From positions 2,008,501-2,072,500 of the forward strand of contig CATIUR010000012.1 in assembly GCA_949592205.1 (NCBI GenBank): a stretch of DNA of 64,000 nt, written 5' to 3'. The notes under the pieces are model-generated. The model searched no databases. It was not told where the DNA came from and saw only the letters and a list, made by a program, of their open reading frames with translations. This document shows, one piece after another, positions 1 to 10,906 of this stretch; position 1 is the first letter of the stretch, and each line of letters begins with the position of its first letter. The translations under genes and the position numbers were made by a program. This DNA is from Helichrysum umbraculigerum (lineage: Eukaryota; Streptophyta; Magnoliopsida; Asterales; Asteraceae).

Positions 1-1208
1 TTTGTACTGTTTGTAAAGTTCACATATAGTATCGTATGTAAGTGTTTGTTATTGGTTAAGTTCGACAATTAGTGTAAAAATAGTTTGTGAAGTTTCTGTT
101 TTCTGCGACACAATATGCGACACAATATGCGACACAATGGTTGTGTCGCATGATACGACACAATTCTGCGACACAAGGGTTGTGTCGCAGAGATTCGAAG
201 TGGTGAGTCAACAGCGACACAAGATGCGACATAATGCAGTTTATACGACACAAGAGTGCGACACAAGGGTTGTGTCGCATGGTTGGTTTATGCGACACAA
301 TATGCGACACAGTCGTTGTGTCGCAAAGATGAACACCCAGACAGTAGCAGCGGCTGTCGTGATTTCCCGACCAAAAACCCGATTTTAACCCGTTTTCCGG
401 CCATAAAACCTTGATTTCTTCCATTATATAGTTAAAACAAAGTTGTATGTTCAATATTACACCCTTATAACACGTAAAAACGAGTAAATCTAAGTTTTTA
501 GAAAATTCTTACAATTGCGAATCGGGACCAAATGAGGAAGAAGATGATGATACGGCTTTTGTTAATGTTGTTCCCTAGCTCGAGAGGATTCCGAAAATGT
601 AAATTTTGTGGGTTGATTTGTGAATCCGAATTTTTGGTGTGGATTTGGTTGAGAGAAAAGTGTGTGTTTTTGGTGAGGATGAAAATGAAATGAGAGGAAG
701 AATGGAGATGGAAGGTGGTTTTGTTCCACTTTTCATCTCCTGTATTTTTGTCCCGTGTTTGTTTACCCGATCGTTAAATGTTACATTATTTTAATTACAA
801 TGTTTCATTCAATTTTTAATTTGGATCTTTTTATAAAAATTTAATAAATTAAGTTTTAAGAATTTTTAGTTTTGTTTTAATTTTAAATTATACGTTTTAA
901 CGTTTTGCGTTATAAAATGATATGTAAATATTATCGACATAATATTAAATTGCAAATGACGTTATTTAATAACTTTGTTTTATTAAATAAATTTGTTCAC
1001 CAACAGTCGTATATTTTGTCGCGTTTGCTCAATTCGTTTCGTATGTAATTACATCTAATTACAATTAAGTAATACTACGCGTATTAACTAGTTGGGCTTT
1101 GCTAGACTTACCTCTAAAATGTGTTGTGAATTCACTCAAGTAGGGAATTAGCCTAATAATGCAAGTGATTAACGTAATTAATCGTGTTTAAATTTGCGGG
1201 GTGTTACA
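1..1208 (-). repeat. 3' LTR (partial) of the gag-only gypsy element
   Basis: Matches 4605-5799 almost base for base, except for one extra copy of a short TGCGACACAA-type unit near position 115. It ends with GTGTTACA at 1208, next to a purine tract on the minus strand. The first half of this LTR lies left of the window. A weak TATA-like word (minus strand TATATAATGG, 421-430) is present. Confidence 0.93.
100..315. repeat. Palindrome array of TGCGACACAA / TTGTGTCGCA words
   Basis: About a dozen direct and inverted copies of the decamer TGCGACACAA. Two pairs form perfect 23-bp palindromes with a GGG centre (167-189 and 257-279). The same array recurs in the other LTR at about 4705-4920, there with one substitution in the second palindrome (4848-4870). 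The words create false reading frames rich in Cys-Val-Ala and Arg-His-Asn. The role is unknown; candidate transcription-factor sites or RNA hairpins. Confidence 0.9.
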
Positions 1209-1220
1209 TTCTCCCCTCGT
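1209..1220 (-). other. Polypurine tract (PPT) of the gag-only gypsy element
   Basis: On the minus strand the bases directly before the 3' LTR are GAGGGGAGAA, the expected plus-strand primer for reverse transcription. Confidence 0.85.
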
Positions 1221-1486
1221 TAGAGAAATCTCGTCCCGAGATTTAAGTCAAGTCGGATCGCCCGCGGCGTATGTTCTCCGATAAGTCATGTTGTTAACAA
1301 TAGTATTAGTTTGCGTGGCGTTCAATTGTTGCCATAGAAGTTCAATCAGTTCAAGTATGCTCGCAGCATAGTTCAATATGTTGTGTGTTTCGTTTCGTGG
1401 TCAGAGTTTACCAAGTGTTGTGTTCAAATCGACATTCGAATAAAACGTATGTTAAATCGTAGCAATAGTCGCTAAAACGTACCGTG
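1221..1486 (-). other. Remnants of pol ends between gag and PPT
   Basis: Just after the gag stop, a shifted frame reads YVLFECRF, resembling the start of the protease region (YVLFDSGA) of plant chromovirus-type elements. Near the PPT, the words around CTCGGGACGAGATTTC resemble the 3' end of pol in related elements. Nothing in between survives, so nearly all of pol was lost and the ends re-joined within about 270 bp. Confidence 0.6.
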
Positions 1487-2701
1487 CTAGTTGAGATCCG
1501 CGACCGTTTCTGGTGCACGGAGGATGTATGCGCGGCTTGGGGTGTAGCCTTTGTTAGCGACGCGATTGTTGTCGTTTTGATTGTTGCGGTTGTTGTTCGG
1601 TTGTTGGCATTGGTTTCGGTGATGTCCAGGATCACCACACCTAAAGCACCCCTCAGTTCGATGTTCATTGTTTGCAGGGTGGGTTCGGCATGCTTGAGTT
1701 CTGTGCCCATATCGTTTGCAGTTATCGTAGAAGTAACAATCTCCTTCATGATGTTTTCCGCATTTCCCACACTTGGGCCTGTTACCAAGGTAGGGTTTCT
1801 GTTCAGTGTTGGTGATCGCAGCGAAGGCTCGGGTGTTTCCCGGGTTTCTGTTTTGTTGACCCTGACGGTCGTTACCCTCGCTGTTCCATTTGCGTTTGTG
1901 GGTTCCAGATTCGCCCGCATCAGTACGGGTAGGTTCAGTTTTCCCTGTGATAGCTTTCAGGGTTCCAATCTCGACCGCGTCGTCGGTTAAGCTTTGAGCC
2001 AGATCAACTGCGCTCTTAAAAGTGGCGGGTTTGGAGGACATAACCATGCCTCGGATCTGTGGGGCCAAACCCCTGTTGTAACGCTCAATGCGTTTGCTCT
2101 CGGGGGTTACCATGTGGGGCACAAGACGTGCAAGCTCCTGGAATCTAGTTGTATAACCGGAAATGTCAGCGCCGATCATTTGTATGTTCCAGAATTGGGT
2201 TTCAAGTTTCTGCATCTCGTTGGGAGGGCAAAATTCCTCCATCATCATCTGTTTCAGGGTTACCCAGGTCATGGAATGAGCAGCTGGGCGTCCCATAATC
2301 TGGACTTGAGCGTTCCACCAGGTTAGCGCTTTGTCGGCTAAAGTGCAGGTGGCGTACTTCACGATTTTGTCGGTGGCGCAGTCGCTGATGTCGATGACTG
2401 ATTCCATCTTTTCAATCCAGTGGACCAGGCCAATGACCCCTTCGGTCCCGGTGAAGGTGCTGGGTTTACATGACTGAAAGGTTTTGTAGGAACACCCCTG
2501 CTGGGCATTGTTTGGAGTTTCGCTATTAACCGGAGTGGCTCCACTATTGTTGGTTAGGTTTTCACGATTTCTGCTGGCCTCGTATTGTGCGATGGCTTCA
2601 GCCACGCGGCGTTCTATTATTTGTTCGGTTGTTTCTGGAGGCGGAGGTGGAGGTGGAGTATTTCGTCGACTGTTTCGAGTATTTCTTTGTTTAGGCGGCA
2701 T
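1487..2701 (-). CDS. Gag polyprotein (capsid-nucleocapsid) of a Tekay-like Ty3/gypsy element
   Basis: An intact 404-codon frame. Residues 1-70 are a basic, proline-rich, then Asn/Ser-rich leader. Residues about 80-230 are a retrotransposon gag (capsid) domain with the typical pattern FTG..G...L..WI.KME and WW...; a basic linker follows. Two zinc knuckles are seen: a degenerate CGKCGKHHEGDC near 320 and a canonical CX2CX4HX4C (CFRCGDPGHHRNQC) at 352-365. The protein stops about 40 residues after the second knuckle, where autonomous relatives run on into protease. Gag would form the virus-like particle and bind element RNA. The start is the first ATG, about 420 bp after the PBS. The clean frame, against decayed neighbours, hints at recent activity or selection. 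Confidence 0.92.
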   Translation of the reverse strand: MPPKQRNTRNSRRNTPPPPPPPETTEQIIERRVAEAIAQYEASRNRENLTNNSGATPVNSETPNNAQQGCSYKTFQSCKPSTFTGTEGVIGLVHWIEKMESVIDISDCATDKIVKYATCTLADKALTWWNAQVQIMGRPAAHSMTWVTLKQMMMEEFCPPNEMQKLETQFWNIQMIGADISGYTTRFQELARLVPHMVTPESKRIERYNRGLAPQIRGMVMSSKPATFKSAVDLAQSLTDDAVEIGTLKAITGKTEPTRTDAGESGTHKRKWNSEGNDRQGQQNRNPGNTRAFAAITNTEQKPYLGNRPKCGKCGKHHEGDCYFYDNCKRYGHRTQACRTHPANNEHRTEGCFRCGDPGHHRNQCQQPNNNRNNQNDNNRVANKGYTPSRAYILRAPETVADLN

Positions 2702-3120
2702 GCTGATGTTCTGCGATGAAAAGATGCAGAAGTCAATGCCAATGTAAAGTATGTGAGGAATGAAGTTTCACATATTTCGAGTTTGTCGAGTATCAAGAAA
2801 AATTGCCGAATCCCCATCACGTATCTTACGACTATGAAACACCCGTATGTACTCAGTATAATATAATCACGTTGGCCAGGCGTCATTATATGATGCCAAA
2901 TACATACTTCTTTTCATCAACCGTTTAATACGATCAGGTTCATATGAGATCTGAGTACAATGAACGAGTCGAATGTGATGAACAGTTCACGCGTATCGAG
3001 GTATCGTAACGATAGTTTAGATGTATGCAAATGTATGTATGCATGTACGTTCTAGCCAAGGCTATAGTCTAGGTCTCTAGGTTTCTAAGTCACCTAAAGT
3101 TTCCTAGTTCGCTATAACCA
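2702..3120 (-). other. Untranslated leader between PBS and gag
   Basis: About 420 bp with no coding signal and no further structure that I can see. It lies where the packaging signal of an LTR element is expected. Confidence 0.6.
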
Positions 3121-3136
3121 TTGGCTCTGATACCAA
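3121..3136 (-). other. Primer-binding site, initiator-Met tRNA type
   Basis: The minus strand reads TGGTATCAGAGCCAA, two bases after the LTR end. This is the standard complement to the 3' end of plant initiator tRNA-Met used as (-) strand primer. It fixes the element's orientation. Confidence 0.93.
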
Positions 3137-3138
3137 TC

Positions 3139-5799
3139 TGTAACACCCCCAATTTCGTTGAGCGGAAGCATTTAGTTTAAGTATTGGGGTGTCACAATAA
3201 CAAAGCATGCATACGTATCAGAGATTATGATTACAACAGAACAATATATATATTAAGATGCCAAAAGTGTTAATTACAAAGTTTACGATTCATCGAATAG
3301 TATGAGTTAAAAGTAGTAAGTTTACAAAAGTAGATTTCTGAAATATGACTAAAACATTTCAGTTATACTAAAGAAATCCATATGTTTCCAAAAGTTGGCA
3401 TCCTAAGCTTCAAGGGTCGCCTAATTCTCCATGTGTGTTGGCGATCTTACATGCGCAGCTAATTCCCTGAAAAACATAGTAAAAGTCAACAACTAGGTTG
3501 AGTGAATTCACAGGTTTTATATTTGTAGTAGTTGAACCAAGTTCGAGTAAGTTTATTGACTCAGAGGTCAAATAGTTTCATTTATGTCGTTTGTTTAAGT
3601 GCAATGATAGTGGGATGTCACCCAAATCCGTCAGTGTGGGATGTTGCCCAAATTGTTTTGTATGAAAATGCATTGTAGGAAAGCAGTATCCTAATAGTTC
3701 CGTAGGAATGTCTGTATCCTAGTAGTCATTGTAGGAATGTCTGTATCCTAATAGATATCGTAGGAATATCTGTATCCTAATAGATATCGTAGGAATGTCT
3801 GTATCCTAATAGATATCGTAGGAATGTCTGTATCCTAATAGTCATCGTAGGAATGTCTGTATCCTAATAGTCATCGTAGGAATGTCTGTATCCTATTAGT
3901 CATCGTAGGAATGACTGTATCCTAATAGTCATTCAGTGATCCATGTCAGTAGGATGCAGTGCCCATGTCAGTAGGGACTTTTTAGCAGTTTAATAGTAAT
4001 AGTGGATCCGTGTCAGTGGGATCTAGTGCCCATGTCAGGAGGGACTTTTCAATAGTAGGGAGTGTCAGTGTCCCTTGATCCATGTCAGTAGGATCTGGTC
4101 CATGTCAGTAGGACCCATTTGTTACCCAATCAGTTTCGTAAAGCGTGTTGGTTGTTTTCCAACGTTTCCAAAACATGTTTATGCGTTTACAGTGTTTATA
4201 GTATGAAAATGTTATTTCAAAATCATCAGTTCAATGTACTCCACTTGTTTGAGTAAAGTAGTATACAATCATGTTTGTATAGAAATGATTGACTATGTTT
4301 TCCACCCCCAAAAGTAGTTAAAACAGTAAAGTAGGGGCTGTGAACTCACCTGTTGAGTTGAGTAATCGTGCGAGTGCTAGCAAACCTAAGCCCAAGTACA
4401 GTCCAGAATCCCCTAACGTCCTAAACGTATGAGATTTAATAAGTAATTGTGGATGTCTAAGTTAATCATCCATGCCAGGGTTCGTATAACTAAGTTATAT
4501 TCAAAGTGTTTGTTAAACGTTTACGTTTGTATTTCGTTGTTTGTGAAAATGTATACGACTCGTTGGTGATAGTTTGAAGTTATAATTTCAATAAAATAGC
4601 GTGTTTGTACTGTTTGTAAAGTTCACATATAGTATCGTATGTAAGTGTTTGTTATTGGTTAAGTTCGACACTTAGTGTAAAAATAGTTTGTGAAGTTTCT
4701 GTTTTCTGCGACACAATATGCGACACAATGGTTGTGTCGTATGATACGACACAATTCTGCGACACAAGGGTTGTGTCGCAGAGATTCGAAGTGCTGAGTC
4801 AACAGCGACACAAGATGCGACATAATGCAGTTTATACGACACAAGAGTGCGACACAAGGGTTATGTCGCATGGTTGGTTTATGCGACACAATATGCGACA
4901 CAGTCGTTGTGTCGCAAAGATGAACACCCAGACAGTAGCAGCGGCTGTCGTGATTTCCCGACCAAAAACCCGATTTTAACCCGTTTTCCGGCCATAAAAC
5001 CTTGATTTCTTCCATTATATAGTTAAAACAAAGTTGTATGTTCAATATTACACCCTTATAACACGTAAAAACGAGTAAATCTAAGTTTTTAGAAAATTCT
5101 TACAATTGCGAATCGGGACCAAATGAGGAAGAAGATGATGATACGGCTTTTGTTAATGTTGTTCCCTAGCTCGAGAGGATTCCGAAAATGTAAATTTTGT
5201 GGGTTGATTTGTGAATCCGAATTTTTGGTGTGGATTTGGTTGAGAGAAAAGTGTGTGTTTTTGGTGAGGATGAAAATGAAATGAGAGGAAGAATGGAGAT
5301 GGAAGGTGGTTTTGTTCCACTTTTCATCTCCTGTATTTTTGTCCCGTGTTTGTTTTCCCGATCGTTAAATGTTACATTATTTTAATTACAATGTTTCATT
5401 CAATTTTTAATTTGGATCTTTTTATAAAAATTTAATAAATTAAGTTTTAAGAATTTTTAGTTTTGTTTTATTTTTAAATTATATGTTTTAACGTTTTGCG
5501 TTATAAAATGATATGTAAATATTATCGACATAATATTAAATTGCAAATGACGTTATTTAATAACTTTGTTTTATTAAATAAATTTGTTCACCAACAGTCG
5601 TATATTTTGTCGCGTTTGCTCAATTCGTTTCGTATGTAATTACATCTAATTACAATTAAGTAATACTACGCGTATTAACTAGTTGGGCTTTGCTAGACTT
5701 ACCTCTAAAATGTGTTGTGAATTCACTCAAGTAGGGAATTAGCCTAATAATGCAAGTGATTAACGTAATTAATCGTGTTTAAATTTGCGGGGTGTTACA
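3139..5799 (-). repeat. 5' LTR (complete, 2661 bp) of the gag-only gypsy element
   Basis: Bounded by TGTAACACCCC and GTGTTACA. It holds a roughly 29-bp tandem repeat (3676-3930), a block of GTCAGTAGGA-type words (3930-4120) and the TGCGACACAA palindrome array (4705-4920). The half visible in both LTRs differs by only a handful of substitutions plus one repeat-unit length change, so the insertion is young. Confidence 0.93.
3676..3930. repeat. Tandem repeat, about 29 bp x 9, inside the gypsy LTR
   Basis: Units of the form CGTAGGAATGTCTGTATCC followed by TAATAG(TCAT or ATAT) repeat about nine times with few changes. They are followed by a second, looser family, CCATGTCAGTAGGA, to about 4120. 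Confidence 0.9.
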
Positions 5800-5804
5800 A
5801 TTTG

Positions 5805-6658
5805 ATTATTTGCTAGCTGTTGCTAAACTCAGGTGAGTTTCATAGTCCCAATTTTTACTGCTTTTTACTTTGGGGTGAGAATACATGCTCTGTTTTATAA
5901 ACTGTTTTACATATGAACGCAAGTAACGAAAACTCTTATACTAATTGCATGAGTAACTAAACCAAACTACGATGGCCCCTAACAAATATCATAGTACGTT
6001 AATACTAAGCGCGAACATTATGGATAGATCTATAGGGACCTGACAATCTGCCATCCGGGTTAGTCGCGCTAACCACTATACGGATGCATAATATTTCGTA
6101 CAGCCGAGTGTACTGGTTACACACTCACTGGGGGTAAACAACTACGGTTAAGCTTCGGACTATGAGCTCATGGCAATAGTATACTACGATTTACTTTGGC
6201 ATTCATGCTACTTTGATAACTATGAAATCTTGTGGTTCATACTATGATTTTAACTGCGTAAACCTATGAACTCACTAACTTTATGTTGACCTTTTAGCAT
6301 GTATTTCTCAGGTTCACAGACGCAGTAGGACTACCTACAGGAAACAGGGCAATAGGATGCTTTTGGAAAGCATTAGCTCGAGTCGCATGGTTTCACAAAC
6401 AACAAGAGATTAGATTGCATTACAATATTTTGTATCAACATTTATGTATTAGAAATCTCTACACTTTTAATGCGAACTCCAATGATTTGATATAACATTT
6501 GTAACCGTTTTATTTATGAAATGTAACTTTTTATTAAAACGTCTCATATAGAGGTCGTTTGTTGTAATCTTTGTGTGATGATATTTGATTTGGTCGTAGC
6601 CCCGTGACACCTCATACTTCCGCTGCTACGTGTTTCGGGGGGGGGGGGGGGTGCGACA
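5805..6658 (+). repeat. Truncated gypsy LTR (3' portion), host of the gag-only insertion
   Basis: The right end ...GTGACACCTCATAC...GGGGTGCGACA has the same layout as the end of the neighbouring gypsy LTR read on its own strand, and the block also shares an AGGTGAGTTT-type word with it. It is therefore a plus-oriented LTR of a related family. Its left part is displaced by the element at 1-5799. A run of 15 G lies at 6637-6651. Whether it is a solo LTR or part of an element cannot be decided here. Confidence 0.6.
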
Positions 6659-7345
6659 ATATCCCACACTTAAAGAAACATTGTCCCTAATATTAGAATC
6701 AATGCATAGAACACCTCTTGTAGAGGTATCCCACACTTACAGTTTCTACTCGTTGTTGGACGTTACTTAAGTGTTTTTAGTGTGGTGAAGAAAATCCCAC
6801 ACTTAATTTTTTGGAGATATCGGTTAAGAAAATCAAGTTTTATAGAAAGTTTTTGAAATGAAGTTTCTCCCCTTGACATTCACTTTGCTTGAGTTGGTAG
6901 TGCGTTGTTTACAGTCTTCGGCTTGCTCTGAGGTGTTGTCGACAATCGTCTCCATCGTGATTTTCGGTAAATATTGTTTGGATCAATCAAACATTCCACT
7001 CAATCAATTATATAATCGCTGCTAATAAGAAAAGTAAAGTTATACCATACTAATACTACGATAATAAGCTAATAAAGTGGTGATGCCCATGCATCAAATA
7101 CAAAAGATAATAATGTCAACTACAGATAATAAAAGATAGTAATATTTAGTGGAAAGTATAAAGAAGTCAGAAAGTGGAGCAATCTATTGCTTTGCTGGTG
7201 GTGCGGCTGATGGAATGGGACCCGCAGATGTCTCTCCATCGGATGATGAGTCAACGATCCCATCCTGGTATCTGGTACCTGCATCTGATGCATCCTGCTC
7301 TGGTCCTCTGGGTACATCCGGACTACCCTCTGTAAATACCCCATC
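6659..7345 (-). other. 3' spacer of element E with tract-like words
   Basis: Non-coding. On the minus strand the word AAGTGTGGGAT or close variants occur near 6660, 6728 and 6795, in the same relative places as in elements A, B and C. No gene is seen. Confidence 0.6.
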
Positions 7346-8959
7346 TTGAATCAACTAATCAACAAACGGCCCTGCAGGCATACCAATACTGTCTAAAGGA
7401 GGGATAGGTGATCCCTGCTGAGTGAATCCTCGCAGTAAGTCTGTCTGTCTGTGAGATGAAACTGGGACCTGGACTACAGTGGTCGGGTCTATCTGTCTAA
7501 CATCCTCCTCGTGGCTCTGAGCAGTAACAACTCTCCTAGATACGCTGGATCTCATGCTTTCTCTCGATGTCTGACCCCTGGCTGAACCAACTACTGAGGG
7601 GTCAATCTGCCTAGTCACACGAACTCGTGCTGGAGATGGCTGAGGTCTAGGTGGGATTACCCTAGGAGGTAAACCACGACCGTGAGCTAGAGGAGGAACT
7701 GGAGCATGAACTGTAGGGGGATACAAGTGTGGTGGCGCTCGGCCCATTCCACATGGTATCTCTGGTAATGGGCTCATAGGAATCCCTGCAGCCTGCTCTC
7801 GTATAGCTCTGTAGCATCTAACCTGCATAAACATCATCCAATACCAGTAATCTACTCTTGGTGGGGTCCCAAAGTGGTGCCTGTACCCAGGTACAGAGAC
7901 TCGTGGAGCTATACTGGAGGTCATGCCCCGGTAGTGGGTGGTGGAAGTGGTGCATCGGACTCATCCTCGTCCGAGTCAGAAGCTGGTGCCTGCTGTTTTC
8001 TCTTCTTCACTCCTCTCAGTAATACCAATCCTGGAATCAACCTATCGACATCCTCAGAAATAGTCTTCCTCTTCCGGATGGAAACAGAACAATCCCTAGC
8101 AATGCTGAGAACCTCCATCTTCCTGAGGAACTCATAATCAACTGGTTGTTCATCCCAATCAGGCTTCATCTGAAACCTACTCACATCCGATGTCCTCAGT
8201 AGACCCATCCCCCTAATCAATCGGGTGAACACTGCACCCATGTATGATCGTCTAGCTCCCAACTCCTGTTTCTTACTGATCCGCTATGCAACCAAATAAG
8301 CAACCTGAATGTTCCTCCTATCGAGGATGTGACCCATCAATGTAACATCTGAATCGGATACTCTTCCATTCGTAGTATGCTTCCCATAAATGTAACAAGC
8401 TAGCAGCTTGTGTAGAATCTGGATGACTTGATCTGTAAGCAGGGTAGCTTTAACACCCGAGATATATGAGCGTGGTGACCAATGACTCCAAGTCTCAGCA
8501 GGTGATGTAGGAATAGAGGCTGAGGTGGCTGCATTAGTGAATAGGGGAGGGCCGATCTACTCAGGAGTGTATAGTCCTAAGTGCTGAGCAAACTGTGCCA
8601 GTGAAATTATGCGTAGAGTGCCCAAATACCTAAAAGTAATCATCCCCTCGTCGTTAAATGCTCTATCAGGGAAAATGTGTATGTGGACATGATCTCAGTG
8701 AGCATCTCCATATAAACTGGCTCATCTATGCTGTATAAACGTGACCAGGCCTCAAACCGCTGACCATCCACTGTGTAGCTGAGAATATCCTCTAATCTCT
8801 CTTTGAACCCTAATATCTGTAATTTTTTCCAATCAATAAAACGAGACGCCCATACGACTTGTCTCTCCATATCCGTGCCCTCTGATCATACTCGGGTGTA
8901 GTACTCAAGTATGCAAGTGTCCCTGTCAATGGTCGAGCTGGGTTAGGCTTATTCTTCAT
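7346..8959 (-). pseudogene. Athila ORF-1-like protein, decayed copy (element E)
   Basis: Three conserved blocks (about 8870-8640, 8262-7921 and 7924-7355) align in order with the intact 550-residue protein at 44431-46083. Examples are the N-terminal W...L.S..VDG......LY.IDE..Y.E block and the later F...I..MGLL block. Stops and frameshifts separate them. The C-terminal part is Pro/Arg/Thr-rich, as in the intact copy. The putative start ATG (8959) follows a splice-acceptor-like TTTTCAG. The function of this family is unknown; in Athila elements such ORFs lie outside gag-pol and have been compared with envelope genes. Confidence 0.7.
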
Positions 8960-10823
8960 GGTACCTGAAAACATGGAAAATTTAAAGTGAAGATGTTCCT
9001 TAAAAAGAGAGAGAATTTAAAACACTCCCGAATTTTTTAAAAAAAATTCGAAATGAGGGCTTTAAAATTGCAATAATCCGTAACCTTTTTAAGGATTACT
9101 TTCAACAATTAAAGTTCCAAAGTACCTAAAATTGATTTTAACCATACCAAGGCAACATTTATATATGCAATGTAAGTAGAGATCATTTAGTAATGGTAAT
9201 ATGTCATGAACCATTATTGACTTCTTGGCGAAGGATAGTGATTCTAGTTTTGGTTATAAAAGTTTAGTAAGTTTCCTTTAATGATTTAATTAAGCGTTTG
9301 ATGAAGCTTACCTTTCTTTGAAAACATGGAGTCATCATATATACTTGCCCAAAACTCAATAATTACTTCAACAAGTGATAAGGTAGTTATGATCACAAAT
9401 CTTGTCATTTTAAAGTTTTGTTTTATCGAAGCTCAAAATTGGCGAGACTTTATGACTAATTTCATGCAATTTTGTACAAGTCATGGTCGTATAGTATGAA
9501 GCATGCATTGACTAATAATAATAGCACCAAAAGTATTGCTTTTGATTGGAAATGGTTTTGTTTTATTATATGATGCTTCGGGTTGACTTCTCAAGAGTCA
9601 AAGCTTTCTTTAAAATGACAAATTCAAGCAATGGCATGATGTGATCAAAACTAGCTCATGCAATCATTAGCTAATGTTAATGGAAGCAATTCACAATCTT
9701 CAAACAAGCTAGTTTAATCATGCAAAGTTGACTTTATTAAAATGGCGATTGTGGTTCAAGACTTTAATTTGCCAAACTAATGATCGTGTGATTCTAAGGC
9801 TTAGTTTGCACATCTAATCAACTACTTATCAACCTAATAAGCAATTCAATCAAGATTAGTCGAATAATTTCATCAAATGAGCAAATTAGTCGACTTTTTG
9901 TTAACTTTAAGAAGTTAAACTTTCAAATCCATCTTCAAACTAATCACATTTGCATATAATCATGTTATAATCATTCAAAACATCAAAATTAAGCTTAAAC
10001 ACCTAAGATTAACAACTAGAACAAGCAAAACCATAAACTAGCAAAATTTATGAACTTGAAAATCCAAAGTGTGAGCTATGGATCATGAATGCAAAGAAAA
10101 GTGTTAGGAACATGTTCTATATCACTAACCTAAGCATTTAATCAAGAAAGACTCAATTTTTAAGTTCCAATTTGATGGATTTTAAAATTTGGATTTCTAG
10201 GGCTCAAAGTATGAGTTTGATGATTTTTACCCTAGATTTTATGGATGGAACTCAAAATTGATTGTAGAAACGCGTTAAGCATGCAAAATGGAGTCCAAAG
10301 AGTGCAAGATCATGAATTATGGTGAGGTTTTGATGGTGGTTTGGTTGTGGTGGGGGTGCGGCCGAAAGCAAGGGAAGGGAGGAGGAAGGAACAATTTTTT
10401 TCGAATTTTGTGGGAATGAGGAGGTGATGGTGGGTCCAAATGTGTATATAATTGTGTCCTAAACTAGCTCCTAAAGCCTCCTTTTCGATCGTTCGCACCT
10501 AAAATGACTCGGTTTATTTTTCAACTCAATATTTTTGTTGTCCTAAAATAATTAATTTTGTGGGTCCTAAATTTAATTTTTGTAACTAGTTGCAAGTCAA
10601 AAAAATTATTTAAGACACATGCGAAGTATGCGAAATTAAATTATTTTTGAACATTTTTGATTTTCTTAAAAACTATTTTAACTGTTTTTGGTGTTTTAAA
10701 AATTCTGTCTGCTGCGAATTTGCGAAATGTACAGATTTTAACTAATTGCTAGTTTAAACTTGCAAGTTTTAGTAACGCGCGAAAGTTTTTAGACAGAAAC
10801 TTTTAGAAACTTTTCTTTATCAT

Positions 10824-10873
<50 letters not shown>

Positions 10874-10906
10874 CCTCCTAAGTATGTGCTCGTTTAAAGT
10901 CGCGAG
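8960..10906 (-). other. Spacer between ORFX and ORF1 of element E, with candidate promoter and intron
   Basis: AT-rich, non-coding. On the minus strand a TATATACA word lies near 10445, a pyrimidine-rich stretch near 10385-10330, a donor-like CTAGG/GTAAAAATC near 10235, and an acceptor-like TTTTCAG just before ORF1. Element B has the same series of signals. A (TA)n run at 10827-10871 is missing from B. No gene is seen. Confidence 0.45.
10827..10871. repeat. (TA)n microsatellite
   Basis: About 22 TA dinucleotides in a row, just downstream of the ORFX reading frame of element E. Confidence 0.97.

Larger units (their letters stand above)
1..5799 (-). mobile_element. Gag-only (non-autonomous) Ty3/gypsy LTR retrotransposon, 3' LTR cut by window edge
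   Basis: Two near-identical blocks (1-1208 and 4605-5799) are the same part of one long LTR. The right copy is complete at 3139-5799 (2661 bp, begins TGTAACACCCC, ends GTGTTACA). Between the LTRs are only 1930 bp, with a tRNA-iMet-type PBS beside the right LTR and a purine tract beside the left LTR, so the element reads right to left. The only gene is gag. No protease, reverse transcriptase or integrase is present, and there is no room for them. This matches the published class of LTR elements that keep only a GAG domain (TR-GAG). It inserted into the LTR fragment at 5805-6658; the candidate TSD on that side is ATTTG at 5800-5804, and the other flank lies outside the window. Confidence 0.9.

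Noticed and set aside
56..454. Overlapping open frames through the TGCGACACAA repeats (also 4659-5045)
   Set aside because: Low-complexity Cys/Val/Ala and His/Asn/Thr translations of palindromic repeats on both strands; no domain, and they lie within LTRs.
1484..1990. 168-codon frame opposite the gypsy gag
   Set aside because: Antisense shadow of gag; hydrophobic stretches arise from the reverse complement of Asn/Thr-rich codons.
3121..3136. tRNA-like fragment GGCTCTGATACCA (also 26357-26370 and 56512-56526)
   Set aside because: Only 14-16 bases complementary to a tRNA 3' end, always beside an LTR: primer-binding sites, not tRNA genes.
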